This document shows, one piece after another, positions 1 to 10,250 of a stretch of 64,000 bases of DNA (position 1 is its first letter; each line of letters begins with the position of its first letter). The stretch comes from Bufo bufo. Taxonomy: Eukaryota > Chordata > Amphibia > Anura > Bufonidae. The DNA is taken from assembly GCF_905171765.1 (NCBI RefSeq), contig NC_053389.1:399142645-399206644 (forward strand), given 5' to 3'. Made by a program: the position numbers and the translations under genes. The notes below the pieces were generated by a model that saw only the letters and a list, made by a program, of their open reading frames with translations, had not been told where the DNA came from and searched no databases.

Positions 1-156
1 ATTCTGCTGGCTACTGGGACCTGAGGTAGTTGGTTCACTAGGACGTGTGACTGTGGCAGAACGGACACGTCCTCTCCCAGCACCAGAGGGTCGTCTAACA
101 CCACCACGACCATGTCCACGTCCGCGTCCGCGTCCCTTATTAGATGTTTTCCTCAT
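1..156 (-). pseudogene. hAT transposase N-terminus, partial (copy A)
   Basis: The minus-strand frame starts at the ATG at 156-154 and runs off the left edge. It encodes the Arg/Gly-rich, Ser/Pro-rich start of the transposase (MRKTSNKGRGRGRG...), nearly the same as in copies B and C. The BED finger and catalytic core, if present, lie outside the window, so I cannot say whether the gene is intact. The low-complexity RG stretch probably forms a basic, disordered N-terminal tail; this is inference from composition. Confidence 0.75.
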
Positions 157-178
157 TGTTCCCGTTCACCACAATTTT

Positions 179-3100
179 GAGAATGGCAAATTTGGGAATG
201 CTTTTTCAACCCAGAACAAAAAGTCTGCTTTTACGGTCACTACAAATAACTTGACCAGCTAAAACTGTGCAGATTTGGTTGAATAGAGATGTGAGACGTG
301 TTTTTTTTTGCGCTGTGTAACAGTTATAGGTTTAATCACAGAATGACACTTCTATCAGCACGCTAGCGTGTGTCTTAGGTTTTTCTGAATGACACTATCA
401 ATACCTTCAATGTAAGATTTTCTTTTTGGGATAGATTTCAAGTAGGCCTCAAATACCACAAACTAGTTATTTTGAGAATGGCAAATTTGGGAATGCTTTT
501 TCAACCCAGAACAAAAAGTCTGCTTTTACGGTCACTACAAATAACTTGACCAGCTAAAACTGTGCAGATTTGGTTGAATAGAGATGTGAGACCTGTTTTT
601 TTTTTGCGCTGTGTGACAGTTATAGGTTTAATCACAGAATGACACTTCTATCAGCACGCTAGCGTGTGTCTTAGGTTTTTCTGAATGACACTATCAATAC
701 CTTCAATGTAAGAGTTTATTTTTGGGATAGATTTCAAGTAGGCCTCAAATACCACAAACTAGTTATTTTCAGAATGGCAAATTTGGGAATGCTTTTTCAA
801 CCCAGAACAAAAAGTCTGCTTTTACGGTCACTACAAATAACTTGACCAGCTAAAACTGTGCAGATTTGGTTGAATAGAGATGTGAGACCTGTTTTTTTTT
901 GCGCTGTGTGACAGTTATAGGTTTAATCACAGAATGACACTTCTATCAGCACGCTAGCGTGTGTCTTAGGTTTTTCTGAATGACACTATCAATACCTTCA
1001 ATGTAAGATTTTCTTTTTGGGATAGATTTCAAGTAGGCCTCAAATACCACAAACTAGTTATTTTGAGAATGGCAAATTTGGGAATGCTTTTTCAACCCAG
1101 AACAAAAAGTCTGCTTTTACGGTCACTACAAATAACTTGACCAGCTAAAACTGTGCAGATTTGGTTGAATAGAGATGTGAGACCTGTTTTTTTTGCGCTG
1201 TGTGACAGTTATAGGTTTAATCACAGAATGACACTTCTATCAGCACGCTAGCGTGTGTCTTAGGTTTTTCTGAATGACACTATCAATACCTTCAATGTAA
1301 GTGTTTCTTTTTGGGATAGATTTCAAGTAGGCCTCAAATACCACAAACTAGTTATTTTCAGAATGGCAAATTTGGGAATGCTTTTTCAACCCAGAATAAA
1401 AAGTCTGCTTTTACGGTCACTACAAATAACTTGACCAGCTAAAACTGTGCAGATTTGGTTGAATAGAGATGTGAGACGTGTTTTTTTTTGCGCTGTGTGA
1501 CAGTTATAGGTTTAATCACAGAATGACACTTCTATCAGCACGCTAGCGTGTGTCTTAGGTTTTTCTGAATGACACTATCAATACCTTCAATGTAAGATTT
1601 TATTTTTGGGATAGATTTCAAGTAGGCCTCAAATACCACAAACTAGTTATTTTGAGAATGGCAAATTTGGGAATGCTTTTTCAACCCAGAACAAAAAGTC
1701 TGCTTTTACGGTCACTACAAATAACTTGACCAGCTAAAACTGTGCAGATTTGGTTGAATAGAGATGTGAGACCTGTTTTTTTTTGCGCTGTGTGACAGTT
1801 ATAGGTTTAATCACAGAATGACACTTCTATCAGCACGCTAGCGTGTGTCTTAGGTTTTTCTGAATGACACTATCAATACCTTCAATGTAAGATTTTCTTT
1901 TTGGGATTGATTTCAAGTAGGCCTCAAATACCACAAACTAGTTATTTTGAGAATGGCAAATTTGGGAATGCTTTTTCAACCCAGAACAAAAAGTCTGCTT
2001 TTACGGTCACTACAAATAACTTGACCAGCTAAAACTGTGCAGATTTGGTTGAATAGAGATGTGAGACCTGTTTTTTTTTGCGCTGTGTGACAGTTATAGG
2101 TTTAATCACAGAATGACACTTCTATCAGCACGCTAGCGTGTGTCTTAGGTTTTTCTGAATGACACTATCAATACATTCAATGTAAGATTTTATTTTTGGG
2201 ATAGATTTCAAGTAGGCCTCAAATACCACAAACTAGTTATTTTCAGAATGGCAAATTTGGGAATGCTTTTTCAACCCAGAACAAAAAGTCTGCTTTTACG
2301 GTCACTACAAATAACTTGACCAGCTAAAACTGTGCAGATTTGGTTGAATAGAGATGTGAGACCTGTTTTTTTTTGCGCTGTGTGACAGTTATAGGTTTAA
2401 TCACAGAATGACACTTCTATCAGCACGCTAGCGTGTGTCTTAGGTTTTTCTGAATGACACTATCAATACCTTCAATGTAAGATTTTCTTTTTGGGATAGA
2501 TTTCAAGTAGGCCTCAAATACCACAAACTAGTTATTTTGAGAATGGCAAATTTGGGAATGCTTTTTCAACCCAGAACAAAAAGTCTGCTTTTACGGTCAC
2601 TACAAATAACTTGACCAGCTAAAACTGTGCAGATTTGGTTGAATAGAGATGTGAGACCTGTTTTTTTTTGCGGTGTGTGACAGTTATAGGTTTAATCACA
2701 GAATGACACTTCTATCAGCACGCTAGCGTGTGTCTTAGGTTTTTCTGAATGACACTATCAATACCTTCAATGTAAGATTTTCTTTTTGGGATAGATTTCA
2801 AGTAGGCCTCAAATACCACAAACTAGTTATTTTGAGAATGGCAAATTTGGGAATGCTTTTTCAACCCAGAACAAAAAGTCTGCTTTTACGGTCACTACAA
2901 ATAACTTGACCAGCTAAAACTGTGCAGATTTGGTTGAATAGAGATGTGAGACCTGTTTTTTTTTGCGCTGTGTGACAGTTATAGGTTTAATCACAGAATG
3001 ACACTTCTATCAGCACGCTAGCGTGTGTCTTAGGTTTTTCTGAATGACACTATCAATACCTTCAATGTAAGATTTTCTTTTTGGGATAGATTTCAAGTAG

Positions 3101-3240
3101 GCCTCAAATACCACAAACTAGTTATTTTGAGAATGGCAAATTTGGGAATGCTTTTTCAACCCAGAACAAAAAGTCTGCTTTTACGGTCACTACAAATAAC
3201 TTGACCAGCTAAAACTGTGCAGATTTGGTTGAATAGAAAT
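179..3240. repeat. 295-bp satellite-like tandem array (about 10.4 copies)
   Basis: The motif GAGAATGGCAAATTTGGGAA or its CAGAATGG variant recurs at 179, 474, 770, 1065, 1359, 1654, 1949, 2244, 2539, 2834 and 3129, a spacing of 294-296 bp. The monomers are almost identical; differences are mainly poly-T length, the G/C at the first base of the motif (C in units 3, 5 and 8) and a few substitutions. The last unit diverges near 3240 into the 78-bp repeat block. The same monomer is present once in hAT copy B (19826-20119) and about twice, divergently, in copy C (49109-49690), so the array is an amplified subterminal segment of the transposon. Each monomer holds a 12-bp palindrome CACGCTAGCGTG. No credible ORF is present. 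Confidence 0.95.
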
Positions 3241-3272
3241 GTCAGGTCTATTTTTTAGGCGCTGGGTGACAG

Positions 3273-3575
3273 GCTCAACTTGCCCCTGATGTAATATATG
3301 GCCAAAAAATAACCACACTGTTGATGGTTAAATGCACTTGGGTGACACAGGCTCAGCCTGCACCAGATGTAGTATACGGCCAAAAAATAACCAGACTGTT
3401 GATGGTTAAATGCACTTCTTTGACACAGGCTCAGCCTGCAGCTAATGTAGTATATGGCCAAAAAATAACCAGACTGTTGATGGTTAAATGCACTTCGGTG
3501 ACACAGGCTCAGCCTGCAGCTGATGTAGGATATAGCACAAAATAACCACACTATCGATGGTTAAATACACTTGGT
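3273..3575. repeat. 78-bp tandem repeat block (hAT copy A)
   Basis: Units starting GCTCARCYTGC at 3273, 3351, 3429 and 3507 are spaced exactly 78 bp and include the shared segment GGCCAAAAAATAACCA. The corresponding block in copy B lies at 20162-20530. Short ORFs on both strands here only translate the repeat. Confidence 0.9.
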
Positions 3576-4097
3576 GATAGCTCCTGCTGGCGCACCACAA
3601 GTCACAAAATGGCCGCCGATCACCCCAGAAAAAAAGTGATCTAAAAACGCTCTGGGCAGCCTCAAAAAAGTGAGCAAGTCAATAATAGCACTTCAATGAT
3701 CCACAGCTGCAGATCGATCACAGAATGAAGTCTTTTGGAGGAGTTAATCTGCCTAATCTCGCCCTAACGTCGCAGCTGCAACCTCTCCCTATACTGATCA
3801 TAGCAGAGTGACGTGCGGCGCTACGTGACTCCAGCTTAAATAGAGGCTGGGTCACATGGTGCACTGGCCAATCACAGCCATGCCAATAGTAGGCATGGCT
3901 GTGATGGCCTCTTGGGCCAAGTAGTATGACGCTTGTTGATTGGCTGCTTTGCAGCCTTTCAAAAAGCGCCAAGAAAGCGCCGAACACCGAACCCGAACCC
4001 GGACTTTTACGAAAATGTTCGGGTTCGGGTCCGTGTCACGGACACCCCAAAATTCGGTACGAACCCGAACTATACAGTTCGGGTTCGCTCATCCCTA
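3576..4097. repeat. hAT subterminal region and right terminal inverted repeat (copy A)
   Basis: This segment is nearly identical to copy B 20531-21053. It ends with a small internal inverted repeat of CGAACCCGAACT and AGTTCGGGTTCG, followed by GCTCATCCCTA. The outermost bases are the transposon terminus. No gene is visible. Confidence 0.8.
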
Positions 4098-4844
4098 ATA
4101 ATAACAAATACATATCATTTATGACTAAAAATGCAAGATATTCATGATTATAAATATTTCAATTATAATAAAAATATATAATAAAATAACTTTTTTTTAA
4201 AAATAGATTTTGCATAGCATTAATAGGCTATCCCCATTGGCTTGCACTATCCACTTTATTTTCTTTATATGCACTTATGGGCTTAGATGACAGGTTTGGG
4301 CGCCTTATTATGATGTATTAAGCCCATATGACATATGAAATTATTTGCTACAGAACCACTGTATCCTCCTTTTTCTCTATATGTACATATGCCACTGTTG
4401 TGACTAATTTTAACATATTTACATTATTGATGTGTACTAAATCTAAAGTATAAGCACCAATAATAAATGACTCACAAAAGTGAGTACCCGTGCAAAGCCA
4501 GCACGTATAGTAGTACACCAAAAAGAGAAAGACAGGGCTCGCACTCAATAGTATTATATATATATAAACTTTATTAGCGTCTCCATACGAGACAAATTAC
4601 AATAAAAACACATAGAAAACAATGGATGGTGAAAAAAGAGCACACAAGATGACATGGAGCACGACTAAAACCTGAAATGGCAAATGAATTCAAACAATGA
4701 ATGCATAAATATGGCACATATGTGCATGTAGGCCAAACAGGATGTCAAAAATACATATAGTCAGGCCGAACTATAAAAGCTAAGTAAAGATATCATACAT
4801 TGTAACCAGGATATGGAAATATCGCAGAATACATGGATAACTAA
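4098..4844. other. AT-rich sequence without a supported gene
   Basis: AT-rich DNA with a short TA run near 4555-4566. From about 4567 (AACTTTATTAGCGTCTCC) to the palindrome at 4845 the sequence resembles the untranslated part of a retroelement and may belong to the same element as the palindrome. Nothing else is supported. Confidence 0.5.
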
Positions 4845-5034
4845 AGCTGAATAGTTCACTATAAAGCCATGAACAAAATACCTGTGTAATGCTCCAGCAA
4901 CCCCAACGTACGTTTCACGCAAGCTTCTTCAGGGGGAAGCTTCCCCCTGAAGAAGCTTGCGTGAAACGTACGTTGGGGTTGCTGGAGCATTACACAGGTA
5001 TTTTGTTCATGGCTTTATAGTGAACTATTCAGCT
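4845..5034. repeat. perfect 190-bp palindrome with hammerhead-like motif
   Basis: The two 95-bp arms are reverse complements around an AAGCTT centred at 4939.5, with no spacer. Each arm carries CTGAAGAAGC, then TGAAACGTACGTT. That order (CUGANGA, a short spacer, GAAA, a tiny stem, then NUH) resembles the minimal hammerhead ribozymes known from Penelope-like elements. The predicted stem II here is weak, so ribozyme activity is uncertain. Inverted terminal units are also typical of Penelope-like insertions. Confidence 0.6.
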
Positions 5035-5209
5035 AAGATCTCAATTCCCTTAATCATATAGCCAGGGATCTCAGCTAACCTTCCCTGAACCAATGAGGGG
5101 GTTCCGGGGCCGCTGATCACTCTGATTGGCTAGTTTATACAGACTAGCCAATCAGAGGATTGACCCGCCTGTAAAAGGTTTTAATCCCCACAGTTTATTG
5201 ACTGTGGAG

Positions 5210-6262
5210 AACATAACCTGGTGAAAAAAATTTGACTCTACGTACGACAATTGCCCAAAAAATAAAAAAGATATAACTTTCAGAAAATGGAGACACTAAA
5301 ACATAATTTTTCATTTCAAAAATAATTTTATTGTGTAATACCAAAATATATTAAAAAAAAAACAGACTTATTAGGTATCGCCGCGTCTGTAACAGCCTGC
5401 TCTATAAAAATATAATGTGATCCAACCCGTCCGGTGAACGCCGTAATTTTTTTTTTTTATAAAACTGTGCCAAAAAGCAATTTTTATCCCAGTGTAATCT
5501 GCCTTCAGAAATCCATATGACGCTTCTTTCTTTCTGTGCTCTGCCATGTGCCCATACAGCAGTTTACAACTACATATAGGATGTTTTTGTAGACTGCAGA
5601 ATCAGGGTAATAAATATTGAGTTTTCTTTGGCTGTTAACCCTTTATGTGTTACAGGAAAAAATAGATTCAAAAGGAAAATCTGGGAAAAAAGTGAAATTT
5701 AACATTGTCATCTCCTTTTTCCGCTAATTCTTATGGAACACCTAAAGGGTTAACAAAGTTAGTAAAATCCGTTTAGAATAACTTGAGGGATTTAGTTTCT
5801 ACAATGGCATCATTTATGGGTGGTTTCCACTATGTAAGCCCCACAAAGTGACTTCATAACTGAATTGGTCCTTAATAAAGTGGGTTTTGGAAATTTTCTT
5901 ACAAATTGAAAAATTTGCTTCTAAAGTTCCAACATCCTTAAAAATAAAATGACATTTACAAAAGGATGCAAACATGAAAGTGGACATATGGGAAACGTAA
6001 AGTAATAACTATTTTTTGATGTAGCACTATCTGCCTTAAAAGCAGAGAAATTCTAATTTGGAAAATGTTGGATTTTTTAATAAATAAACGGAGATTATAC
6101 TGTCTCAAATTTTTGACTATCATGAAGCACAATGTATCGTGAGAAAACAGTCTCATAATGGTTTGGATAAGTAAAAGTATTTTGAAGGTATTACTACATA
6201 ACGTGACATGTCAAATTCCATAAAAGGCCTGGTCATAAGGTGAAAAATGGCAAGGTCCTTAA
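5210..6262 (+). repeat. dispersed AT-rich repeat, copy 1 (direct)
   Basis: It resembles 50270-52217 in the same order: a TATTAGGTATCGCCGCGTC-like block, poly-A-rich DNA, a TTTGGCTGTTAACCCTT block, a GTAAAGTAATAACTATTTTT block, and an end at GGTCCTTAACCCC. The right boundary lies at TTAA, where an inverted copy begins. Superfamily unknown; the TTAACCCCTTA terminus suggests a TTAA-targeting DNA transposon. Confidence 0.6.
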
Positions 6263-8000
6263 CCCCTTATTTCACCTTAAGGACCAGGCCATTTTTTGCA
6301 AATATGACCAGTGTCACTTTATGTGTGAATAACTTTAAAACGCTTTTACTTATCCAGGCCTTTCTAGGAATGTTTTTTTCATCACATATTGTACTTCATG
6401 ACACTGGTAAAATGTAGTCAAAAAAAATCATTTTTATTTATAAAAAAAATACCAAATTTACCAAAAAAAATAAAAAATTAGCAAATTTCCAAGTTTCAAT
6501 TTCTCTACTTCTATAATACATAATAATACCTACAAAAATAGTTATCACTTTACATTCCCTACATTTCTACTTTATGTTTGGATCATTTTGGGAATGACAT
6601 TTTATTTTTTGGGGACGTTACAAGGCTTAGAAGTTTAGAAGCAAATGATGAAATTTTTCTGAAATTTTCAAAAACCCAGTTTTTTAAGGACCAGTTAATG
6701 GCAAATGGAGATAACATTTCAGAATTTCTATTTTAATAATTTTTTTCCAGTTACAAAGCAAGGGTTAACAGCCAAACAAAATGCTATATTTATTGCCCTA
6801 TATTCTGTAGTTTGCAGAAACACCCCATATGTGGCCGTAAACTACTGTACGGGCACACAGTAGGGCGTAGAGGGAAAGGTGTGCCGTGTGGTTTTTGGAA
6901 GGCAGATTTTGCTGGACTGGTTTATTTACACCATGTCCCATTTGAAGCCCCCCTGATGCACCCCTAGAGTAGAAACTCCATAAAAGTGACCCCATTTTGG
7001 AAACTACGGGATAAGGTGGCAGTTTTGTTGGTACTATTTTAGGGTACATATGATTTTTGGTTGCTCTATATTACATTTGTGTAAAGGCAAGGTTACCAAA
7101 AATAGAAATTCTGAAATTTCATCTCCATTTGCCATAAACTGTTGAGGAACACCTAAAGGATTAATAATGTTTGTAAAATCAGTTTTGAATACCTTGAGGG
7201 GTGTAGTTTATTAGATGGGGTCACTTTTATGGAGTTTCTACTCTAGGGGTGCATCAAGGGTTCTTCAAATGGGACATGGTGCCAAAAAAAAAGGCCATCA
7301 AAATCTGCATTCCAGAAACCATACGGCGTTCCTTTCCTTCTGCACCCTGCCGTTTGGTCATACAGCAGTTTACGACCACATATGGGGTGTTTCTGTCAAC
7401 TGCAGAATCAGGGTAATAAATATAAAGTTTTGTTTGGCTGTTGACCCTTGCTTTGTTACTGGTTTTTATTTTATTTTTTTGACCGTGTTCATCTGAGGGG
7501 TTAGGTCATGGAGTATTTTTATAGAGCAGATTCTTATGGACGTGGCGATACCGAATATGTCTACTTTTTAATTTATGTTTTACACTATATTATCCTTTTA
7601 TAAACAAAAAATAAAAAACATTTTAGTATCTCCATAGTCTGAGTCAGTTTTTATTTTGGCCGATTATCTTAGGTAGAGGCTCATTTTTTGTGGGATGAGA
7701 GGATGGTTTTATTGGCACAATTTTGGGGGGCATATTACTTTTTGATCGCTTGCTATTACACTTTTTGTGATGTAAGGTGACAAAAAATGCCTTTTTTTGC
7801 ACAGTTTTTATATTATTTTTATATCTTAGGGTTTAGGTCATGGGGTATTTTTATAGAGCAGATTCTTATGGATGTGGCGATACCTAATATGTCAACTTTT
7901 TTTATTTATTTTAGTTTTACAAAATAATATCATGTTTGAAAAAAAAAATTTTTTTTGTTTTACTATCTCAAGTCTGAGAACCATAGTTTTTTCCCGATTG
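6263..8000 (-). repeat. dispersed AT-rich repeat, copy 2 (inverted, rearranged)
   Basis: Read on the minus strand it matches 52217 back towards 50230, starting at TTTCACCTTAAGGACC. A stretch at roughly 7091-7485 instead matches the family in plus orientation, so it is inverted or separately inserted. Around 7500-8000 the 350-bp sub-repeat (TGGCGATACC... at about 7545 and 7875) appears twice in minus orientation. The short ORFs with MGSLLWSFYSRGAS-like peptides recur wherever the DNA repeat recurs and are not taken as genes. Confidence 0.55.
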
Positions 8001-8270
8001 TCAGTAGCTAAATGGAATTAAAATTGGGGAAGGGGATTATAAATTTAGTACTCCATGGAAGTGCGGTACTCCCTGAAGCAACCGTCAATGCAGAGGCCCG
8101 GATCGGGGCACGTGTCACACTGAGTGGTGGTGTCCTTCCGTATCCCCCTCCTGTGACACACACTTTTTTTAGGGACTGTCCCTTCTTTCCAGTATGGGGG
8201 ACCACAACTGGAAAGTGTTGGCGCCTCCAGTCCCCAGTAATTTCTCAACATTCGGTGCAAATAGGAGGAG

Positions 8271-8420
8271 ACGCCAGTGTCTCTCCTTCTCCCTGACAGC
8301 AGCGCTGTCCAATCACAGCGCAGAGCTCAGAGCCAGGGAGAAAAAAAAAACTCCCTGGCTCTGAGCTCTGTGCTGTGACTGGACAGCGCTGCTGTCAGGG
8401 AGAAGGAGAGACACTGGCGT
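8271..8420. repeat. 70-bp-arm hairpin with A10 loop
   Basis: Left arm 8271-8340 and right arm 8351-8420 are reverse complements with about two mismatches, separated by exactly ten adenines. It is probably part of a MITE or foldback repeat. No gene is present. Confidence 0.85.
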
Positions 8421-8435
8421 GGTGATGGACCATGT

Positions 8436-8880
8436 GATTGGACCATGTGATCTGACGTCACCACAGGTCCTTTAGCCGGCAGTTCATGATTAAAGAAGTA
8501 AGAAGAGACCGGCAGCTACGCGATCAAAAGGAGAAGGTGAGTTAATTATTTTTTATTTTTTAACCCTCAATTGACCACCTACTAAGCATTCTGTATTAAA
8601 GAATGCTATTATTTTCCCTTATAACCATGTTATAAGGGGAAATAATAACATCTACACAACACCGAACCCAAACCTGAACTTCTGTGAAGAAGTTCGGGTC
8701 TGGGTACCATAGTCAGTTTTTTATCACGTGCGTGCAAAACGCATTGCACCCGCGTGATAAAAACTGAACAACGGAACGCAATCGCAGTCAAAACTGACTG
8801 CAATTGGGTACCTACTCGCACGGGTTTGCCGCAACGTATCCGGACCTTATCCGGACACGCTCGTGTGAACTCAGCCTAAT
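8436..8880. mobile_element. half of a Harbinger-like MITE
   Basis: The segment matches the right arm of the MITE around 53095-53310, including CATGTGATSTGACRTCACCA, the CTTATAA...TTATAAG hairpin and CTAAGCATTCTGTATTAAAG. It ends in CGTGTGAACTCAGCCTAA. That is the reverse complement of the terminus type seen at 52732 (GGCTGGGTTCACACGGGCG). No matching left terminus is seen. Confidence 0.55.
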
Positions 8881-8889
8881 ACAGGTTAT

Positions 8890-9052
8890 ATTAATCGCAT
8901 TGCGAATTCAAATTAGAGATGGGTTCCTAATGGTTGTATTGCTAGAATATAACGAAGATTGAGAATATAGTGCTATATTCGTTATATTCGTCAATTCTAG
9001 CAATACAACCATTAGGAACTTAGCTCTAAGTTGAATTCGCAATGCGATTAAT
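8890..9052. repeat. 163-bp imperfect palindrome
   Basis: ATTAATCGCATTGCGAATTC at 8890 pairs with GAATTCGCAATGCGATTAAT ending at 9052. The inner arms pair through CCTAATGGTTGTATTGCTAG and its complement. A 34-bp direct repeat flanks it (8881-8915 and 9053-9088). It is likely part of a hAT-type MITE; no gene is present. Confidence 0.75.
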
Positions 9053-9245
9053 GCAGGTTATATTAATCACATTGCGAATTCAACTTACTACACTCTGCGT
9101 CAACTACGTAATTTTCCATGGGAGTTTTGCCATGGATCCCCTCCGGCATGCCACAGTCCAGGTGTTAGTCCCCTTGAAACAACTTTTCCATCACTATTGT
9201 GGCCAGAAAGAGTCCCTGTGGGTTTTAAAATTTGCCTGTCTATTG

Positions 9246-9345
9246 AAGTCTATGGCGGTTCGCCCGGTTCGCCCGTTTGCGAACATTTGTGTAAATTCGC
9301 GTTCGCTGTTCGTGAACGGAAAATTTTATGTTCACAACATCTCTA
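9246..9345. mobile_element. hAT-like MITE terminus
   Basis: Tandem TTCGCCCG motifs, then GTTCGTGAACGGAAAATTTT and an end at AACATCTCTA. Read inward this is TAGAGATGTTGTGAAC, close to the TAGAGTTGAGCGAAC end of hAT copies B and C. A partner end at 8913 (TAGAGATG) is possible, but I see no 8-bp duplication. Confidence 0.4.
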
Positions 9346-9483
9346 GTGTCCACCTGTGATGTGATACGCATATAAATAGAGACGTCACTGTGTACATACA
9401 TGACGTGTATATCTGTATATATCGTGTGTACTGGGCTCCGGTAGATTGATGGTTTACATTGTAGGTGTTTTCTGTGTTTTCAG

Positions 9484-9558
9484 CTGCGTCGCCCTTTGTG
9501 ACCGACAGCCCACTACTGACTGCTAACATAACCCCTGGCTATTTCACTACTTCTTCAG
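9484..9558 (+). other. candidate small exon, phase 1-1 (uncertain)
   Basis: A 75-bp stretch lies between an acceptor-like TTTTCTGTGTTTTCAG ending at 9483 and a donor-like CAG|GTAATG at 9558/9559. One frame is open throughout, starting at the third exon base, and encodes ASPFVTDSPLLTANITPGYF and onward. It has an N-glycosylation sequon (NIT). Length divisible by three with phase 1 at both ends is typical of cassette exons in extracellular domains. I do not recognise the protein and see no neighbouring exon. Splice-like signals are common by chance in 64 kb. Confidence 0.2.
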
Positions 9559-9829
9559 GTAATGACTGCAGTCACTGTCCATTGGGGTGATTTATAGGGG
9601 TAGGAGAACTTCATATTTGAAGTCAGCTTCCTCATGTAGTGCTATTTTGGGGGTAGAGAGGGACATCACCACAGAATAAACCCCCCCCCCCCATACCAGT
9701 TGTCACTTCTAGCCCATGTGGAGCCCTGTCCTCTTGTTTAAAATCTCCCAAAGAAGACTTCCTCCACGAATTATCCTAATAGGATTTTACCCCAGTTAGA
9801 TGGATCGTAAGAGGCGTCCCTACACTACC

Positions 9830-10250
9830 ACACACCGCCCATACAGAATTATGTCTGTATAGGGGTGCTGGCTCTGGAGATTGATGCAGGCTCCTCTCTC
9901 CTCGCTCCCGGACACAGAAAGGAGGAGAAGAGGAGCGCTGCAATAATTTAAACCGCCCGCCCCTGCAGCCAATAAGAAGCGATCCTGAGAGTTGATGTCA
10001 CCATCACCTCTCAGGGTCGCAGAATGGTGATTGGTGGTGTATTATCACACCCCCGATCACCATCCTGTTCCAGGTTATTGGGTCCCCAGAGACCAGAATA
10101 ACCCAGAAACTCAGCAAACCGCAGGTCTGAATTAACCTGCGGTTTGCTGCGATCTCCGACACGGGGCGGGGGGGGTGGGACACAGGACCCCCCCTCGCGC
10201 ATTCTCCCAGGGTGCCTGCTTAAGTACCAGGACATACGCCCTGTGTCCTT
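9830..10250. repeat. GC-rich dispersed repeat ending at TTAA
   Basis: It contains inverted pieces (CTGAATTAACCTGCGGTTTG region) and ends GTGTCCTTAAGAGGTTAA, like the terminus at 52190-52217. It may be the far end of the same AT-rich transposon family. No gene is supported. Confidence 0.4.

Larger units (their letters stand above)
1..4097 (-). mobile_element. hAT element copy A, gene-start end only
   Basis: This is the transposase-start end of a hAT DNA transposon whose other end lies left of the window. Positions 1-156 match the first codons of the transposase in copies B (near 19671) and C (near 48954). The right terminus at about 4064-4097 reads inward as TAGGGATGAGCGAACCCGAA, which matches the right end of copy B at 21053. 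Compared with B, the region upstream of the ATG is rebuilt: a 295-bp tandem array begins about 20 bp from the start codon, followed by a 78-bp repeat block and a conserved end section. The target duplication cannot be checked because the left end is outside the window. Confidence 0.85.

Noticed and set aside
179..3240. CRISPR-like or regulatory repeat array
   Set aside because: Units are about 295 bp and contiguous without unique spacers; context is a eukaryotic DNA transposon.
3255..3551. 98-aa and 74-aa ORFs on both strands with repeated peptides
   Set aside because: Both simply translate the 78-bp tandem repeat; the repetition is in the DNA and there is no domain.
6798..7496. Recurring MGSLLWSFYSRGASGGLQMGHG-like peptides (also at 51101-51367 and 51550-51835)
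   Set aside because: They occur wherever the AT-rich DNA repeat occurs, in either orientation, with frame breaks at different points. No start context or domain supports a gene.
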